The notes below the pieces were generated by a model. That model was not told the DNA's origin. It did not search any database and saw only the letters and a list, made by a program, of their open reading frames with translations. DNA of 64,000 nucleotides, from assembly GCA_963995525.1 (NCBI GenBank), contig OZ023218.1, forward strand, positions 49,467,392 through 49,531,391, given 5' to 3'. Below, one piece after another: positions 1 through 19,699 of the stretch. This DNA is from Escarpia spicata. Taxonomy: Eukaryota > Annelida > Polychaeta > Sabellida > Siboglinidae. Position 1 is the stretch's first letter. Every line of letters begins with the position of its first letter. Both the position numbers and the translations under genes were made by a program.

Positions 1-28
1 CTCACTCACTCACTCACTCACTCACTCA
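1..28. repeat. (CTCA)n microsatellite, cut by window edge
   Basis: Seven uninterrupted CTCA tetranucleotides open the window. The array probably continues to the left, inside the next intron of the SAXO4-like gene. Confidence 0.9.
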
Positions 29-282
29 GTCTCTCAAACAAAAATGTGTTATAAACAAATTCAAGGGCAGCACTTATACACATTAAACTGTGTGTCTTGA
101 GAATACAACCTCCATACATTGCCACATTCATAACCAAACATTCCAATAAGTTTGACATAGTTACTAGGCAAAGAATGCAGTCAATATCAACATAAAGTAT
201 CAACAAATGCGGCTTTAAACAGATATATTTTAAGGTTATATCTTACACGTTTTTTGAAATGTTATGTTATGTCCACACGCAC

Positions 283-7353
<7,071 letters not shown>

Positions 7354-7581
7354 GACGGCACTCTGGCGTGGCTCTCACCTGTAGCAGGTGTCTGGCCTAA
7401 GGCGCCTACCTGGAATCAGTCACGAACAGTTGAACCATGAACCTGCACTACTGCTTCAATCCAAATATTTCATTTTGGCATATCAAAATTATATTTTACC
7501 TGGTAGAGGCTTTTGTTAGAGTTGCATACTGACTTCTTCAATACCTATGAATACGATATTGAATGACATCATCGTACATAC

Positions 7582-7642
7582 CAGGTAGTTTGTAGATCCT
7601 GTCATCTCGACTGGTAGGTGTTCTGGTCTTATTTTTATCCAT
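7582..7642 (-). CDS. Candidate orphan coding exon upstream of the SAXO4-like gene
   Basis: The minus strand has an ATG at 7642, 20 codons (starting MDKNKTRTPTSRDDRIYKLP) and a donor CTACCTG/GTATGT. The charged peptide looks gene-like, but it ends in phase 1 and no strong acceptor joins it in frame to the exon at 7353, where an in-frame TGA blocks read-through. It could be an alternative first exon using a weak acceptor (GGTGAG/AGCC), or chance. Confidence 0.25.
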
Positions 7643-7659
7643 ATCGCTTCTTTAATGTA

Positions 7660-8300
7660 TCACATTCTTCAGTTGGATTCCTTATCTACTATTTTTATTT
7701 CTCATTTAGTGTCATAGGTACGGATAAAGTCAGTGTGCAAGAGTAATGAAAGCCTTTACTAGACCTGTAAAACTTTCTGTACATTGCCCACAATCATTTG
7801 GTTGGTTATTCTGGCTCATTTGGGGAAAGGGAGTTTAGAGAATGAGATCCCAGCTCAGTATATACTGTTTTGATATGTCATAATGAAATATTTGAAATAA
7901 AAAGAACTATCCGGAAGAATATTCAGAAATCAACACTATTGCTTCTATCAGAACAATTAGAAATAAAACATGTTTTCCTTTCACCCACTTCCTTTTTGGC
8001 AACCACCTCCTTTTTGTGTAATATCAAAGAGACAGTTTTTTATACCTGGGTGGAGTGATATGTGGGGATGGTAACTCAGACACCAAAATTTGCACGAGGA
8101 TAAATGCAGGGTCAAACGATTCGAGGAAAGTTGAAGGTGTGATGGGAGACAGGCGTATATCGCATCAACTCAAAGGAAAGGTTCTCTGTTCATGTATTAC
8201 CTTGACATACATGTACGGCCTAGAGCTAGACGATGGCACTGACAGAGAAACAACAAGAGAAGGTGCAGGTTTGTGAAAACAACTGGGTAAGAAGAAAGGA
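7660..8300. other. Intergenic, nothing recognised
   Basis: AT-rich sequence beyond the SAXO4-like 5' end. No convincing exon, RNA gene or repeat was seen, and no clear promoter element could be picked out by eye. Confidence 0.5.
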
Positions 8301-8305
8301 AGCAT

Positions 8306-9190
8306 TAATAATAATAATAATTGCTTTATTCACAGACTCCATGCAACATACAAGTACATTATCATGGTTCTATAGTTGTCTTATAAACAATAGTTACAAT
8401 GTACAGAATGAAAAATAACCCGTCAACAAAATGTATATACAGCGAATTGAACCAGTATTTCCATATTCTTGACATGTATTTCACGTCACTATTAATAATG
8501 TTACAAATCAATATGTTTTTTGAGAACTGCATGTCAAATTTCTAATAACAGCAGCACAGTTAGGTAAATTATTGTTAACAAACATTTCACTAGCACTACA
8601 GTATCTGTCATAACCTCACACCATTCGAAATATATTGTTGTAAGAGATATACAATTTCCTGATTGCATAGTTATGAAAATTCCACCATAGATGGGCAGTA
8701 TACATAGGTGAGCAAAAAGTAGTAAACAATGTCTTCTTTACATCATTTGAACACATGTGAAATTTTCTTATGATCATGTTGCCTTGTGCATACAACTGGC
8801 GACATTGTCTAGATATATCATTGTCATCTAGCATACTATTTGAAATGATATGACCCAAATATTTTACAAATTCTACCTCACATAGTTTGTCGTTACCAAG
8901 CATAAAACTTGGAAATTTTACATTCTTACAACTCTTGTTTCTAATTATCATGACCATGCTCTTTTTGGCATTGTACCTTATGTCATGAGATAACCCATAT
9001 TGATCACAGACGGTGAGAAGGGTCTGTAATCCCCTGCTGGACGGACAAAATACTACAAGATCATCAGCATACATAATATTATTTACACAACTATATCCTA
9101 CATAACATCCTGTATTGCAACTATTAAGTACAGTGGATAAACCATCCACGTAAACACTGAACAAATAGGAGGATAAAATACCTCCTTGTT
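8306..9190 (-). mobile_element. 5'-truncated LINE with RT fragment (YADD box)
   Basis: The minus strand reads QGGILSSYLFSVYVDGLS at the 5' end, then a YADDLVVF catalytic box, a KYLGHIIS segment and a C-terminal part with HLWWNF, as in jockey/'pol-like' non-LTR reverse transcriptases. The longest intact piece is 9164-8616. The element seems to end at an (ATT)n tail at 8306-8322 preceded by 'gaataaagcaatt', typical of LINE 3' ends. Everything upstream of RT block 4 is missing, so it is a dead 5'-truncated copy. Confidence 0.8.
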
Positions 9191-9196
9191 TATTGA

Positions 9197-9480
9197 GGGA
9201 GGAGGTTAGAGTAAAAGAAAGCCTTAAGAAGAAGCTGGTGAGGAGACTGAAGTGGGCTGGGCATGTGGAGAGAATGGGAGAACAGCTGGCAAATAAAGCA
9301 GAGAGTGGAGAGGAAAAGGAGGAGAGGAAGACCTACACTGAGATGGGGGGACTGCATTAAGAGAGACTTGGAAGGATTGTGAGAGGAGTAGAGAATGAGA
9401 ACAAAAGACAGTGAGGGAATGGAGTCAATTGGTGGGGAACGTAGTGCAACACAAGTCAGGGAAAAGAAGAAGCAAACTGA
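9197..9480 (+). mobile_element. C-terminal tail of a second LINE polyprotein (degraded)
   Basis: The plus strand translates, with frameshifts, to RRLKWAGHVERMGEQ, a K/E/R-rich linker, an RLGRIVRG segment, then W-QLVGNVVQHKSGK. This is the order seen after the RT domain in many LINEs (RW.GHV.RM, then W..L). It abuts the oppositely oriented LINE at 9190. Confidence 0.6.
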
Positions 9481-9489
9481 AATCGAGGA

Positions 9490-9752
9490 ATGGAATCAAG
9501 GCCAGCCTCACCCCGTCGACAGGGAATCAAGGCCAGCCTCACCCCTGTCGACAGGGAATCAAGGCCAGCCTCACCCCTGTCGACAGGGAATCAAGGCCAG
9601 CCTCACCCCTGTCGACAGGGAATCAAGGCCAGCCTCACCCCTGTCGACAGGGAATCAAGGCCAGCCTCACCCCTGTCGACAGGGAATCAAGGCCAGCCTC
9701 ACCCCTGTCGACAGGGAATCAAGGCCAGCCTCACCCCTGTCGACAGGGAATC
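9490..9752 (+). repeat. 32-bp minisatellite, about 8 copies, with a 12-bp palindrome per unit
   Basis: The unit is 'aatcaaggccagcctcaccc' followed by 'ctgtcgacaggg', repeated almost without change. Each unit carries the perfect palindrome CCTGTCGACAGG. Because 32 is not a multiple of 3, all three plus frames stay open; those frames are not genes. Confidence 0.95.
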
Positions 9753-9789
9753 AGGAGGAAAAGAACAATATAAAAAAATATTTTTTTTA

Positions 9790-12600
9790 GTTCTGTGATT
9801 TGGAGTGTGAAGAAAGTTTGGTTTAAGACAAACTGTTCAACTCTTTCAATTAATATATTTAAATCAGCCACTATAATTATCTCAGATATGGCAGCAAGTT
9901 TGAGGTTTTGGTCATTATGATTCTGGAAAACATGCAACGCTGGAAATATGTTCCTTGATGTGACATATCACTATCAATTATTCATTTTGCTTAGCACCCA
10001 CAAACTTGCACCAGTGACTGCAGTTAATTAGCACGTCACACATTGTACGTTTTAATAATGCATTCAACTGCATTTGCTTACCAACAATGAGACCTTAATT
10101 AGCAAAGATTCCAATTAGCTGTTATATGTCTCACCAACACCTCTGAAATATATTTATTTCAAATTAGAAATGGGAGAACAAAAATATTATGTTAATGCGT
10201 TTTAAATGGGAACATTCACTGTAGAAGTGGACATTTTGTGTTTGCTTCCTGTTGATTCCTTGGCATAATGATTATAATATATATATATATATATATATGT
10301 ATATAATTATATACGCATATAGTCACTCTTCTGAGAAAAAAACACAGGCAATGTGGGGTGCACAAAACTGTCAGTTTTGAAGTGACATCAGGTGGGTCAA
10401 GGCCTTGGGCCTGCAGGGTCTTCCCAGTTCCTCTCCATCGACCATACATATATTGTACCGTAGTGTAGCCGAGGATCCAACTACCTTGGAAAGCTACTCA
10501 TCTGAGCCAACTTGACAAGTTATCAAAATGCCATAAACAAATCAGTAAACGCAACATGAGGATATACAGTTCAGTGGAATACACATGTAAATTGGATAGT
10601 GCAAACTTGAACAAGATTTTAAATGTTAAGATATAGGTGACCAAAATGGTTGATGTATCGCATCTAGATCAAACTAGAAGTAGAACTATGCATTAGCATC
10701 GACTTGTTTTTGGTAGTTTTCTAACCTAGCTGGATCCTTGCCTACGGCTACGCTGCAGTAATTTCCCTATTCCTTGGCTATGATAAGCATGTGCCAGGAG
10801 GCTAGACCAGATCACCAGTAATCAGACAGTATGAGTTACTATGCCTATGCGGGGTAGTATGCATGGTTAAAATGGCTATCATCAATCATCACAATTCATC
10901 ACAGCCACAGGCACAGGTGACAGAATCGGTTCTGATCGTCGTTGAGTCAATGAATGATTGCACAGTCACACTCACAGTAGGGAGGTCAGACCAATTTACC
11001 TCCCCTTCTGACAACATGGGAGACAGGGGTCCCAGTTTAGTGGCCATAGTTTTTTATCATGCATTCTACCTGTTGGTTTGTGAATTTTTTTATGTTGTAA
11101 TAATGTCAATGTGTGTATCTGCGCTGAAAAAATATTTTTTGGCGGTGTTTATTAGCGGTAATGATTTTTTTACTCTCAGTGTCGTATTTTGGTTTTCTTG
11201 ATTTACGCGTGCGGCCATCTTGGATCACGTTGACAGGCCCCACCTATCAAACTGATTTGCGAGATTATGTTAATGAGTACATCCATATTGAAATATGATG
11301 AAGAAAGAGGAAATTCAGAGGAAAATGAATCTGAAAATATTATTGTAATCCGTCGATAAAAAATTATAGTAATTATGGATTTTAAATGGCCTATGTTTGA
11401 CGATGTTTTGTGAGTATTTAGTTAGTTGGTTTCAGCGGAAAGCATATGCCGAAGGGTAAAGAATTGTGTCAACGATAACGTGATTACAGTGATGGCTTAC
11501 CAATTGATAGCACAAACATGCACAACGTCCGTTTATGGAACCCCCGTCTAAAATGATATCGCCATTTTGCCTTCTTCCCTGTATGCGCGCAGTGCGTCAT
11601 GGTATACAATGCACTCGTGACTCGGATAGCGATGTGATCGACAGCGGGTGACTTTGATTAATACTGCCAAGTACATATGCCTACACCTGAGTAATTCATT
11701 GCTGCCATGTTTAATGTAACTGATTGATGTTTATATTAATATATTATTAGTTTATTTATTGGTATTACTTTAGTTTAATTATACAACTGTTGAGCTATTT
11801 AGCATATACATAATATTGTGTGTTGGTTACATTATTACAATTTATGATAATTTATGTTTCAATTCATTTATTGTATTATTATTTGTTTATACAATTTTGT
11901 ATCGTTATAAATTATTTTGATGTAGGGCCTACTGTTTTTGTATTTGATATGTATGTACCAGTTTTTTATATATATATTAAGATTACAGAATAAGATTATA
12001 TCTTTGTATTTGTCACTATATAGTATACATAAAATAATGTACATTAAGTAAACATTATGATTTATTGTATCTATTAATTATTATATAATCATAGACAAAT
12101 AAGTATAATAGTACGCCCTATTGTTGATGATAACAATGGGTTTAACCACAGTATATTACAAGTTAATTGGTTTGGCAATCATAGTAGTTATGGGATTTGC
12201 CCAATGTAACAAGTGTTGTGTATTGGGGGACTATTATTAGCATTTTGTGCCACAGTATATTACGAGTTAATTGGCCTGTCAATCATAGCAGTCATTGGCT
12301 TTGCCCAATAAAACAAGTGTTGTGTAATGGGATACTAGTATTGTCAGTTTGTGGTTCTAATTCACAATCAACAAATCCTTTCATGTGGTTTTAAGTTCAT
12401 ACAGTTGTTTTAATGTTACGAAGATAGAACCACATTGATCATCTTTGCTCAGTTGCTGTCATGTTCATGATTTAATGCTATTGTAATACATGATGTGTGT
12501 GCGTGCGTGCGTGCGTGTGTGTGTGTTTACTTTTTGATGTGTGTATTTATTGTTACATGTAATTTTGTATTGGCCTTCTTTATAGATGGCAAAAGACTCA
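9790..12600. other. Intergenic, no gene recognised
   Basis: Mostly AT-rich single-copy-looking DNA. It includes an (AT)n run at 10276-10298 and a short GT/GC run at 12494-12530. The open frame at 10863-11201 matches nothing I know and has no clear coding character. Confidence 0.5.
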
Positions 12601-12620
12601 AGATGATAAAAAGTAATTTT

Positions 12621-13120
12621 CTTGTGATTTATGTACACAATCAGATCCGTCAGAAAACGTTTGGAAAAATTCATGAAATTTAGAACTTTGCAAAACTGTA
12701 GTTTTCTGTTGTACTTAGCTACATGAAATAAATAGCATTGTACTTCTTATAGTGACCACTATGTGGGAAAATATTTTTAACAAATTGTCCTTGTGATTTA
12801 TATGCAAAATCAAATCTAACGGAAAATTGTCGGAAAAAACATGAAATTAGAAACTTTACAAAACTGCAGTTTCTTTAATATTTCATTGATGTACATGAAA
12901 CAAGCACCATTGCACTTCTATTAGTGACTGTTATCAGGAAAAAATAATTAAAAAACAATTCTTGTGATTTATAAGCAAAATTAGATCTGTCAGAAAACCG
13001 TCAGAAAATGTCATGAAATTTGAAACTTTACCAAGCTGTAGTTTTTTTAATATTTCACTTAGATACATGAAACAACTACCGTTGTACTTCTTATAGTGAC
13101 TACTATCAGGGAAAAATGAG
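12621..13120. repeat. Three degenerate tandem copies of a ~170-bp unit
   Basis: Each copy starts with 'cttgtgattta' (12621, 12790, 12961) and then shows in order a 'gaaaa...catgaaatt' block, 'gtagttt' or 'gcagttt', 'tacatgaaa', and 'gtacttctta...tagtgac'. Copies differ at many positions, so the duplication is old. Confidence 0.8.
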
Positions 13121-14045
13121 AAAACATTTTTTTTTACGAAACAAAATTTTGGTCCGACCACCCTACTCACAGACTCTACTTTCAACTCAACAACTGACAC
13201 TGTCACTGACAGATGTGATCATAGCAGGTTACACAATCAATCATTCAATGTCACACGATCAATCGACAATCGCCGAATCGATGTCATTCAATAAAAATTC
13301 AAATCAAATGGCTTGTGACTTTGTCTTTGATACTAACTTGTCAAATTCGGCAGACGTGTTATAAACTACGTCAAATATTTTATGATGGCCTACCCGAAAC
13401 GTTGAGCAAAAACCTAAATCCTGGCTGTTGTCGGCAGTTTTGACCCGGTATGTTTACCGTCTTTGCCCGCCACAACAGTTTTCTAGTTGCAGTGAATCTT
13501 TACACAGCAACCATAGCAACCGCGAGAAGATGTGCACACGTTTACATGACGTCACCAAAATGGCGCCTTATTTGTTCAGTAGAGTCCGCTAGATGGCGAC
13601 GCTAATAAGTCACCAAACAGAAGTACTTGTAATTGCATAAGCCCCTTTTAAACGAAGAAACTACTATAAATAATGCAGTTTTAATGTTAAGCAATGGCGC
13701 ATACATGGGTGGCTCTAGTGCGACTTAATTGTTGCGACATCATCCAGTCGCTAAATCAACACCAAATCAACATATTTAACCTCTCTTGGTCGCGTTGACT
13801 TCTCTGGTCAACATGCGTCACCACTATTTACTCACTGCGCATAACGATAATTTTTACAGGCTTCGTCGCTTCGATGCTCAAATTAGAAGGCGTCTCATAT
13901 TACTCACAACGCACCTACAGCCAGTTACAGGTAGACAACATTGGACAGTTGTAAGGTAACGGCATTTTATGATGCAGCTAACGTTTAATGCAATTTATGA
14001 ATTTTAGGACACATCATAGAATCGTGCGCAATACTAGTGTCTTGT
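13121..14045. other. Intergenic, no gene recognised
   Basis: No supported exon. It contains CpG-richer patches near 13540-13620 with an 'aaaatggcgcc' (YY1-like) string, but no transcript can be placed. Confidence 0.4.
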
Positions 14046-14099
14046 TTTCATTGTAATTGTGGAAGATTGCCTGATTGGGATTGAAACGTAACGAAACCA

Positions 14100-15060
14100 A
14101 ATCTACTTCCTGTTTCTTCTTCTTCCGTTAAGTGACCACTAATTTTACTGCTCACTGACAAGGACCCTAGGCCTAGCTGTTGAATGTCAGTCTGGAGATC
14201 CTTGACACAAAGACTGCGTTGGCCACCACTACTGGAACTGGAAGGTCGTTCCATTTCCTGATCCTGGGCAGGAACGAGTGCTGACGGTACTGAGTGCGAC
14301 ACTGGCTGCGAGAACTGGTGGCTGTGGCCGCGTCGTTGGCGTGGTGGTGGAGGGTTCAGCTTACTCCTCAGTCCAGCGGCAATGACGTGGTTGTTGTGGA
14401 TTTTATAGAGCATGGTCAGTCTAGCTATTTCTAGTATTTGACGGCGTTGTTGTATGTTCGTTGTTGTATAGGGGCCATTGCAGCATCCTCGCACGCCAGG
14501 TGTCGCTGCTGCTGATTACGTCAGTGCCAGCCAGCAGTACCGCCTGGTTGATTGCTTTCCAAAACTCTGAATTTAAGCTCAGCCTATGAGATCGCTCACT
14601 AGATCAGTAGATGTAGGCAGGTCAGGTGGTCATAATAAAACTAATTTCAACCAATTATTCGAATAATATTTGCGTGTATTGGAAGAAGAATACACAATAC
14701 CGCTCAGCTGCTCATGCTAATGGGTGAACAGGTCATTATATATTGGGATTCACAGAAGTTGTTTATCCGTCTTCAAATTGGGGCGGGTATTTGCGCTGTT
14801 CTCACGGGTGATGCAGTTGCGACTGGTGAAGTCAATTACTAGTTTGACTCGGCTAACTTCCGCACTTCGCGTAGGGGATCAGCCATGGCTAGTTTTATAT
14901 GGCAAACAGCCCTGGCTTGCGAGGATGCATTGCAGTTCCTCAATTTCCTTGACGCTAGATGTGTTGTGGTAGCGCCTAAGGACATACCTGGCAGCTCTTC
15001 GTTGTTTAGTCTTCAGTTTAGATCGACAGGGCCCATGTCACAGTCAGTGGTGTGTCTGTT
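14100..15060 (-). mobile_element. LINE 3' coding remnant, split by a MITE
   Basis: The minus strand reads KQRRAARYVLRRYHNTSSV and EIEELQWP at 15036-14936. After the 444-bp insertion it continues with QQRR, ARLTMLYKIHNN, the R-rich LNPPPPRQRRGH and, one frameshift later, HSFLPRIRKWNDLPVPVV and a stop at 14172. This is the typical C-terminal end of a non-LTR RT polyprotein. The ancestral reading is recovered only if the MITE and one copy of its 8-bp duplication are ignored. The 5' part is missing. Confidence 0.8.
14476..14935. mobile_element. MITE copy 1 (444 bp) with perfect 8-bp target-site duplication
   Basis: The element spans 14484-14927. It starts CATCCTCGCACGCCAGG and ends in the reverse complement of CATCCTCGCAAGCCAGG, an imperfect terminal inverted repeat. 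It is flanked on both sides by CATTGCAG (14476-14483 and 14928-14935). An 8-bp duplication suggests a hAT-type transposase acting in trans. It has no coding capacity and interrupts the LINE around it. A second copy lies at 24399-24837. Confidence 0.88.
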
Positions 15061-17090
15061 ACGGTGTTAATTTTGATATCGCCCACATTAAAGTCGCTGC
15101 ACGGCAAAGTGACATTTCATAGATTCAAATCTTGGTCTTGGTTGCTTACTGGCCAACACTCCTTAGTCTTATAGCCAGGAGTCATACGGTCAGGATTGGG
15201 TGCGCATTCTAGTTGGGTTATTAGTCGTGTATCAAAGCTTGTCTAAATTGATGTGGTTCTGTAATGTTGACTATTGCATCTGGTAGGGAATTCCAATCTT
15301 TTATTGATCAGGGGAAATAGGAAAATTTAGAACACTAACAGCTCTTACTGATGTGGATAATGTTGAATGCTTTGGCCTTTGCTATTTAGATGTCGTGATA
15401 GGCATTGAGTATACTGGATCACTCGGTTTCTGCCTTACGGAACCATAATATGCAGTTTTCGTCAAATTTTTAAAAAATCATTCAGCAACGTATCAATATT
15501 ATCAATGAAAACCACTTATTTCATCAATGGCATGCAAGCAAAGTGTCAAATGAGTATAATAAAATGCATTCTATATACTATTCTAACTTGTTGACAACAC
15601 AGGCTTGACATCTTCCATATAAGGCAATTACATTTCTGGGTATTTATGTTATACACACATTCCGTCTTGTTTTATACATTTAAACATGTTTCCATCAACC
15701 TGAAACTGCAGCATTTTCGTGGATCATTTAATCTTGTTCGATTTTGCCACTAGGCTCTCTGATGCTTGGTCTCACAAAACATGCTTGCTTGTATTAAAAT
15801 GGCTTAGTGGCCTATGTAGTGATGAGATCTTGCGAGATCTCAGATGGAGCAGAAACTGAGATAGGATAGAAACCGAGTATGTGACTATACTTTTGCAGTT
15901 TAGGCCCGTACCTCGAAAAAACACGAAAACGGTCACCTACAATCACCAAACTTCACATCATATGTCTACAACACATATTCTACACATACACAATTATCAC
16001 GTGATCAAAAAAGCAAATTTACTGTCTTTTATCGATCAAAATGTACAAGAAATTCATTTGTTTTTGCGTGTATTCATTAGTTCCACCGGAAACACTGGTA
16101 GATAGCACCACTTTGTGGTTGACTTCAGACGTGGGGATAAATCACAATTCATATTTCAATAGTAATTATTGTAAAAAGTCATTAAAATATACTATGTTTC
16201 ATTAAATTAATTAATTAAGGTAGCTGCACTGGGTATCATGTCAGTTGATTTCTTTATTTTTTTCTTCATAGAACATTAGTACTACTAATAGTAGGTGTCA
16301 ATATGAACATGTGTACTATTAAAAAAACCAAGGCACTATCACCATATGTCACCAATCAGTCCTTTAAAAACTAGTATTTTTAGTGTGTCTGTGGAAAGTC
16401 CCTTTTCAGATTCTTGGAAACTGACGATGTAAAATGGTGACGATCATGTGTGCGTCAGCCCAGTTCAAACATAAATTCGTTCACCATTAATGCAGATCAT
16501 ATAGTCTGGTTATTCTCATGCCACTATGCTGTTGTATTATAATTACCTAAATGCATCACACTGTCAAATCACCAAATACTGGCGGTAGTTTTGTTTATTC
16601 TCGATAATGCCTTGACCTCAGCCGCCAGTTGCAATGACACGTGACTGACCCCTGCTGTCTACCACAATAAGTTCAACACATGACCCTTCGTAACACAATA
16701 TCATGAGACAACTTGGCGGGAAAACCTTGGGGGAAAATCTCAGTAATAGAAGTGTCTGTCAAATTGTGTTGAAATAAGCCACATGCCAGTAAAAAAATCA
16801 CATTTCTAAGCAAAAACAAGCATCTGGTGACACTTGTATTATTGGTAACAACCAGGAAGTATTACATAATGTAACTTTTTATAAAAACTACAATACTTAG
16901 AAAGCCATAACTTGGCATATGAATTCAACTTGTGTTTACCCAAAATTACACAGGTTGGTTTTATGTTTGGTGAAGGGGTCGTGCCAAAAATGCAGTACAG
17001 ATTTTTGTTGTCTTTCAACAATGTAGCAAAATGTTTATGAAGCTGTATCAAACTTAATATGTATTTGTTTACAAACTTGCTTAAACAAAC
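15060..17090. other. Intergenic, nothing recognised
   Basis: AT-rich DNA with only short open frames. No repeat family, RNA gene or exon could be supported. Confidence 0.45.
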
Positions 17091-17119
17091 ATTTTATAAA
17101 TTGTCACCACCAACGCTGT

Positions 17120-17940
17120 TAAATCTTGTACTTAAATTATCTGGGCTTCTGTTCTTGGGCCTTTGCTTTTCACTCTCTACACTACGCCACTCAGCTCTGT
17201 AATCCAAAGTCATAACTTGGATATCACCTTTATGCAGATGACACACAGATCTACATTTCCTTGGCCACGCCCGATACAAGTCACTCCCTAAACTGACTAG
17301 ACGATTGTCTCCAAGATGTTTTCTCATGGATGACCGATAGCAAATTTAAGTTAAATGCAGACAAAACTGAATTCCTCATAATTGGTACTCCAATGCAGCA
17401 AGGTAAACTTAATGACTTTTTTCCAACATGCATCCCGAGTCAAAATATAAAACCGCAGCATCAGTACGGAATCTAGGAGTGACCTTTGATTGCGACTTCA
17501 GTTTCAGACAACACATATCCCAAACGTGCCGTTGCTGTTTTTATCATATCCGTGATCTTCGCCGCATTCGCCGACATCTGTCGCTAAGACTATCGCAACA
17601 GCTCTTGTTAGCAGCAGATTAGATTATTGCAATTCTCTCCTTCATAATATTGCTATCAAGGATATTGCAAAACTACAATGCGTCCAAAATTGTTTAGCAA
17701 GGGTAGTCACACAATCTCCTCGATTCTCCCGCTCAGTGCCACTTCTAAAATGACTGCATTGGCTCCCCGTGCGATATCGCATTATGTTTAAGATCTGCAC
17801 AATTACCTACCAATCCCTTTCATCCAAAGAACCTAGTTATTTACACTCAATGCTCACACCAGCTAGACAAGCCAGTCTTCGGTCGTCTAGTTCGAAGTTG
17901 CTATCTGTTCCTAGAGTTAAGACAAAGGGTGGAAAGTAAT
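17120..17940 (+). mobile_element. 5'-truncated CR1/L2-type LINE RT fragment
   Basis: The plus strand starts near the block SVLGPLLFTLYTTPLSSV and continues with a frameshifted YADDTQIY-like catalytic box, LNADKTEFLIIGTP, an intact SVRNLGVTFDCDFSFRQHI segment at 17467-17517, then LDYCNSL, LHWLPVRYRI and TPARQ. This is the usual order of RT palm to C-terminus in CR1/L2 elements. Several frameshifts and stops make it a relic. It ends abruptly next to the oppositely oriented LINE that follows. Confidence 0.8.
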
Positions 17941-18089
17941 AGAGAAAAAAATGCCACCATTTTAAGATTTAAAAGTTGCATAGCGCCATAAATATTGAAG
18001 ATATCCAAAAATTTTAAAAAGGGTAATAAATTACATATTATCCATTGTGTGGCACCATTTAAATGATGATTTTACGTATTCTATGTTTT

Positions 18090-19690
18090 TCTTGAATACC
18101 TATCTAAGAGTGGTCGGGCAAGGGTTGTGTAGGCAATTGTTTTGATGTTTTGGGGGCACAAGTAGAGACTGTGTCTGATAAATGCTAGGATACGGTTTGC
18201 TGAGGCTATAATTTCATGGATGTTCCATGTGAGATCTTTGATGATACATACTCCTAGATAGGAATGACTGTCGGTTTCCTGTAGTGTTGCATTTCTTAGA
18301 GTATAATTAAAATGTTGAACGTTTCTTGCATTGGTTAGTCTCATCACAAAGCATTTTTTGAGTTAAAATGCATCTGCCAGTTATGTTCCCATTTTGCTAA
18401 CTCATTTAGGTCTTTCTGTAGTTCTTGTGATTGTTGATCTTTCTATAGAGGACACAGTCAGCTGCAAACAGACGGACTATGCAGTGGATATTGTCAGGTA
18501 GATCATTGATGTATATATCAGGAAGAGAAGCAGTCCCACTCCCAAGTTCCAGTGTACCGTGCCTTGCGGTACACCTGATGTAACATTTGTCCAGGTGGAA
18601 TGTTCTCCACCGACCACCACTCTCTGTTCACGCCACTTGAGAAAGTTAGGGATCCAGGCGTGTGTTTTCTTGTGGATGCGATATCTCTTTAATTTATTTA
18701 GGAGCCGGTTGTGGGGAACGGTGTCGAATGCTTTTGAGAAGTCAATTATGATCACGTCCACTTGGGATTTATTATTTAGAAAATTTGTTAGGTCGTGTGG
18801 TGAGTTTTAACCGAGTTTCTGTGGAGTGTTTACTGCGGAAGCCGTGTTGTTGTCTGTCGGATAAGACTGTATCAGTCAAAATGGTCCATTATGTTAGAGT
18901 AGATAATGTGTTCGAGGAGTTTACAACATATCAAAGTTAGGGAGATGGGATGGTAATTTGATGGAAAGGTCTCCCTTCTTGAAGATTGGAGTGATGTTGG
19001 CACGTAACCATGAGAGGGGAAGTTCTCCTGTGGTAATTCATTTTTGGAAGATTACTCTGAGGGCTGGAGCTAATTCATTGGCGGCATGTTGCAAGAGTCT
19101 GGCTGGCACTTTATTGGGTCCTGTTGATTTGTTTGTTTTTAAGCCATATATATCTTCTGTGAGCATTTCTTGTCTATGTGTGTGTGGTTTTACATGCCTT
19201 ACAAGAAATGTCATAGCTGGATTGATTTCCATGTAATTTGTGAGTGTTGAAAGCCCTTTGTTTACGTTTGTGAAGTCTTGATTCGCTTATGTAGCCACAG
19301 TGTTTGGTTACGCTTTGGTAGTACTTTTATTGGTATGTGAGAGTTCATTATTGAGTCAAGGGCAGTTTGGAATTCTGTACACATTTCATCAACTGTGTTC
19401 ATGGATACAAACTCATTGCTCCATTTGAGCAGGTCTTCTTTCAGATCCTGCATGTTAGCTTTGTGGTACATGTATATTTGGTGTGGTTCTTGCTTGATGA
19501 CCCTGGGCTTGAAGCTGTTTATGATTATTGGGATGCCGTCATGCAGAGCCTCACCCAGGATCAAATTTTTGCCATTCCAAATTTTGTCTGACATGCTATG
19601 AAGCACAGTCAGGCACACATTCGAATGTGCAATCAGACGCGCAATATATATTATATATATGTATACATATATATATATATATATTTTGGT
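18090..19690 (-). mobile_element. Degraded jockey/CR1-like LINE, end of EN region to RT palm
   Basis: Read on the minus strand: KPRVIKQEPHQIYMYHKAN (end of the endonuclease region) and a linker near 19560-19280; GLKTNKSTGPNKVPARLLQ at 19150-19080 (RT block 1); HGFRSKHSTET; DVIIIDFSKAFDTVPHNRLL from 18758; VTSGVPQGT; then SYLGVCI, LTWNIH and TTLARPLLD to 18090. Many frameshifts and stops are present, and the catalytic aspartate box is not readable. The 3' end is missing after 'ARPLLD'. Confidence 0.8.
19643..19685. repeat. (AT)n microsatellite
   Basis: An imperfect AT run with 'gtatac' interruptions at the 5' edge of the LINE relic. Confidence 0.85.
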
Positions 19691-19699
19691 AATCATACT

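Noticed and set aside
9395..9798. Three overlapping plus-strand frames of 102-131 codons
   Set aside because: They arise from the 32-bp minisatellite and a LINE tail, not from a gene.
13500..13530. RFX X-box-like site 'cagcaaccatagcaacc'
   Set aside because: The two half-sites are direct, not inverted, repeats, and the site is 6 kb from the ciliary gene with no transcript nearby.
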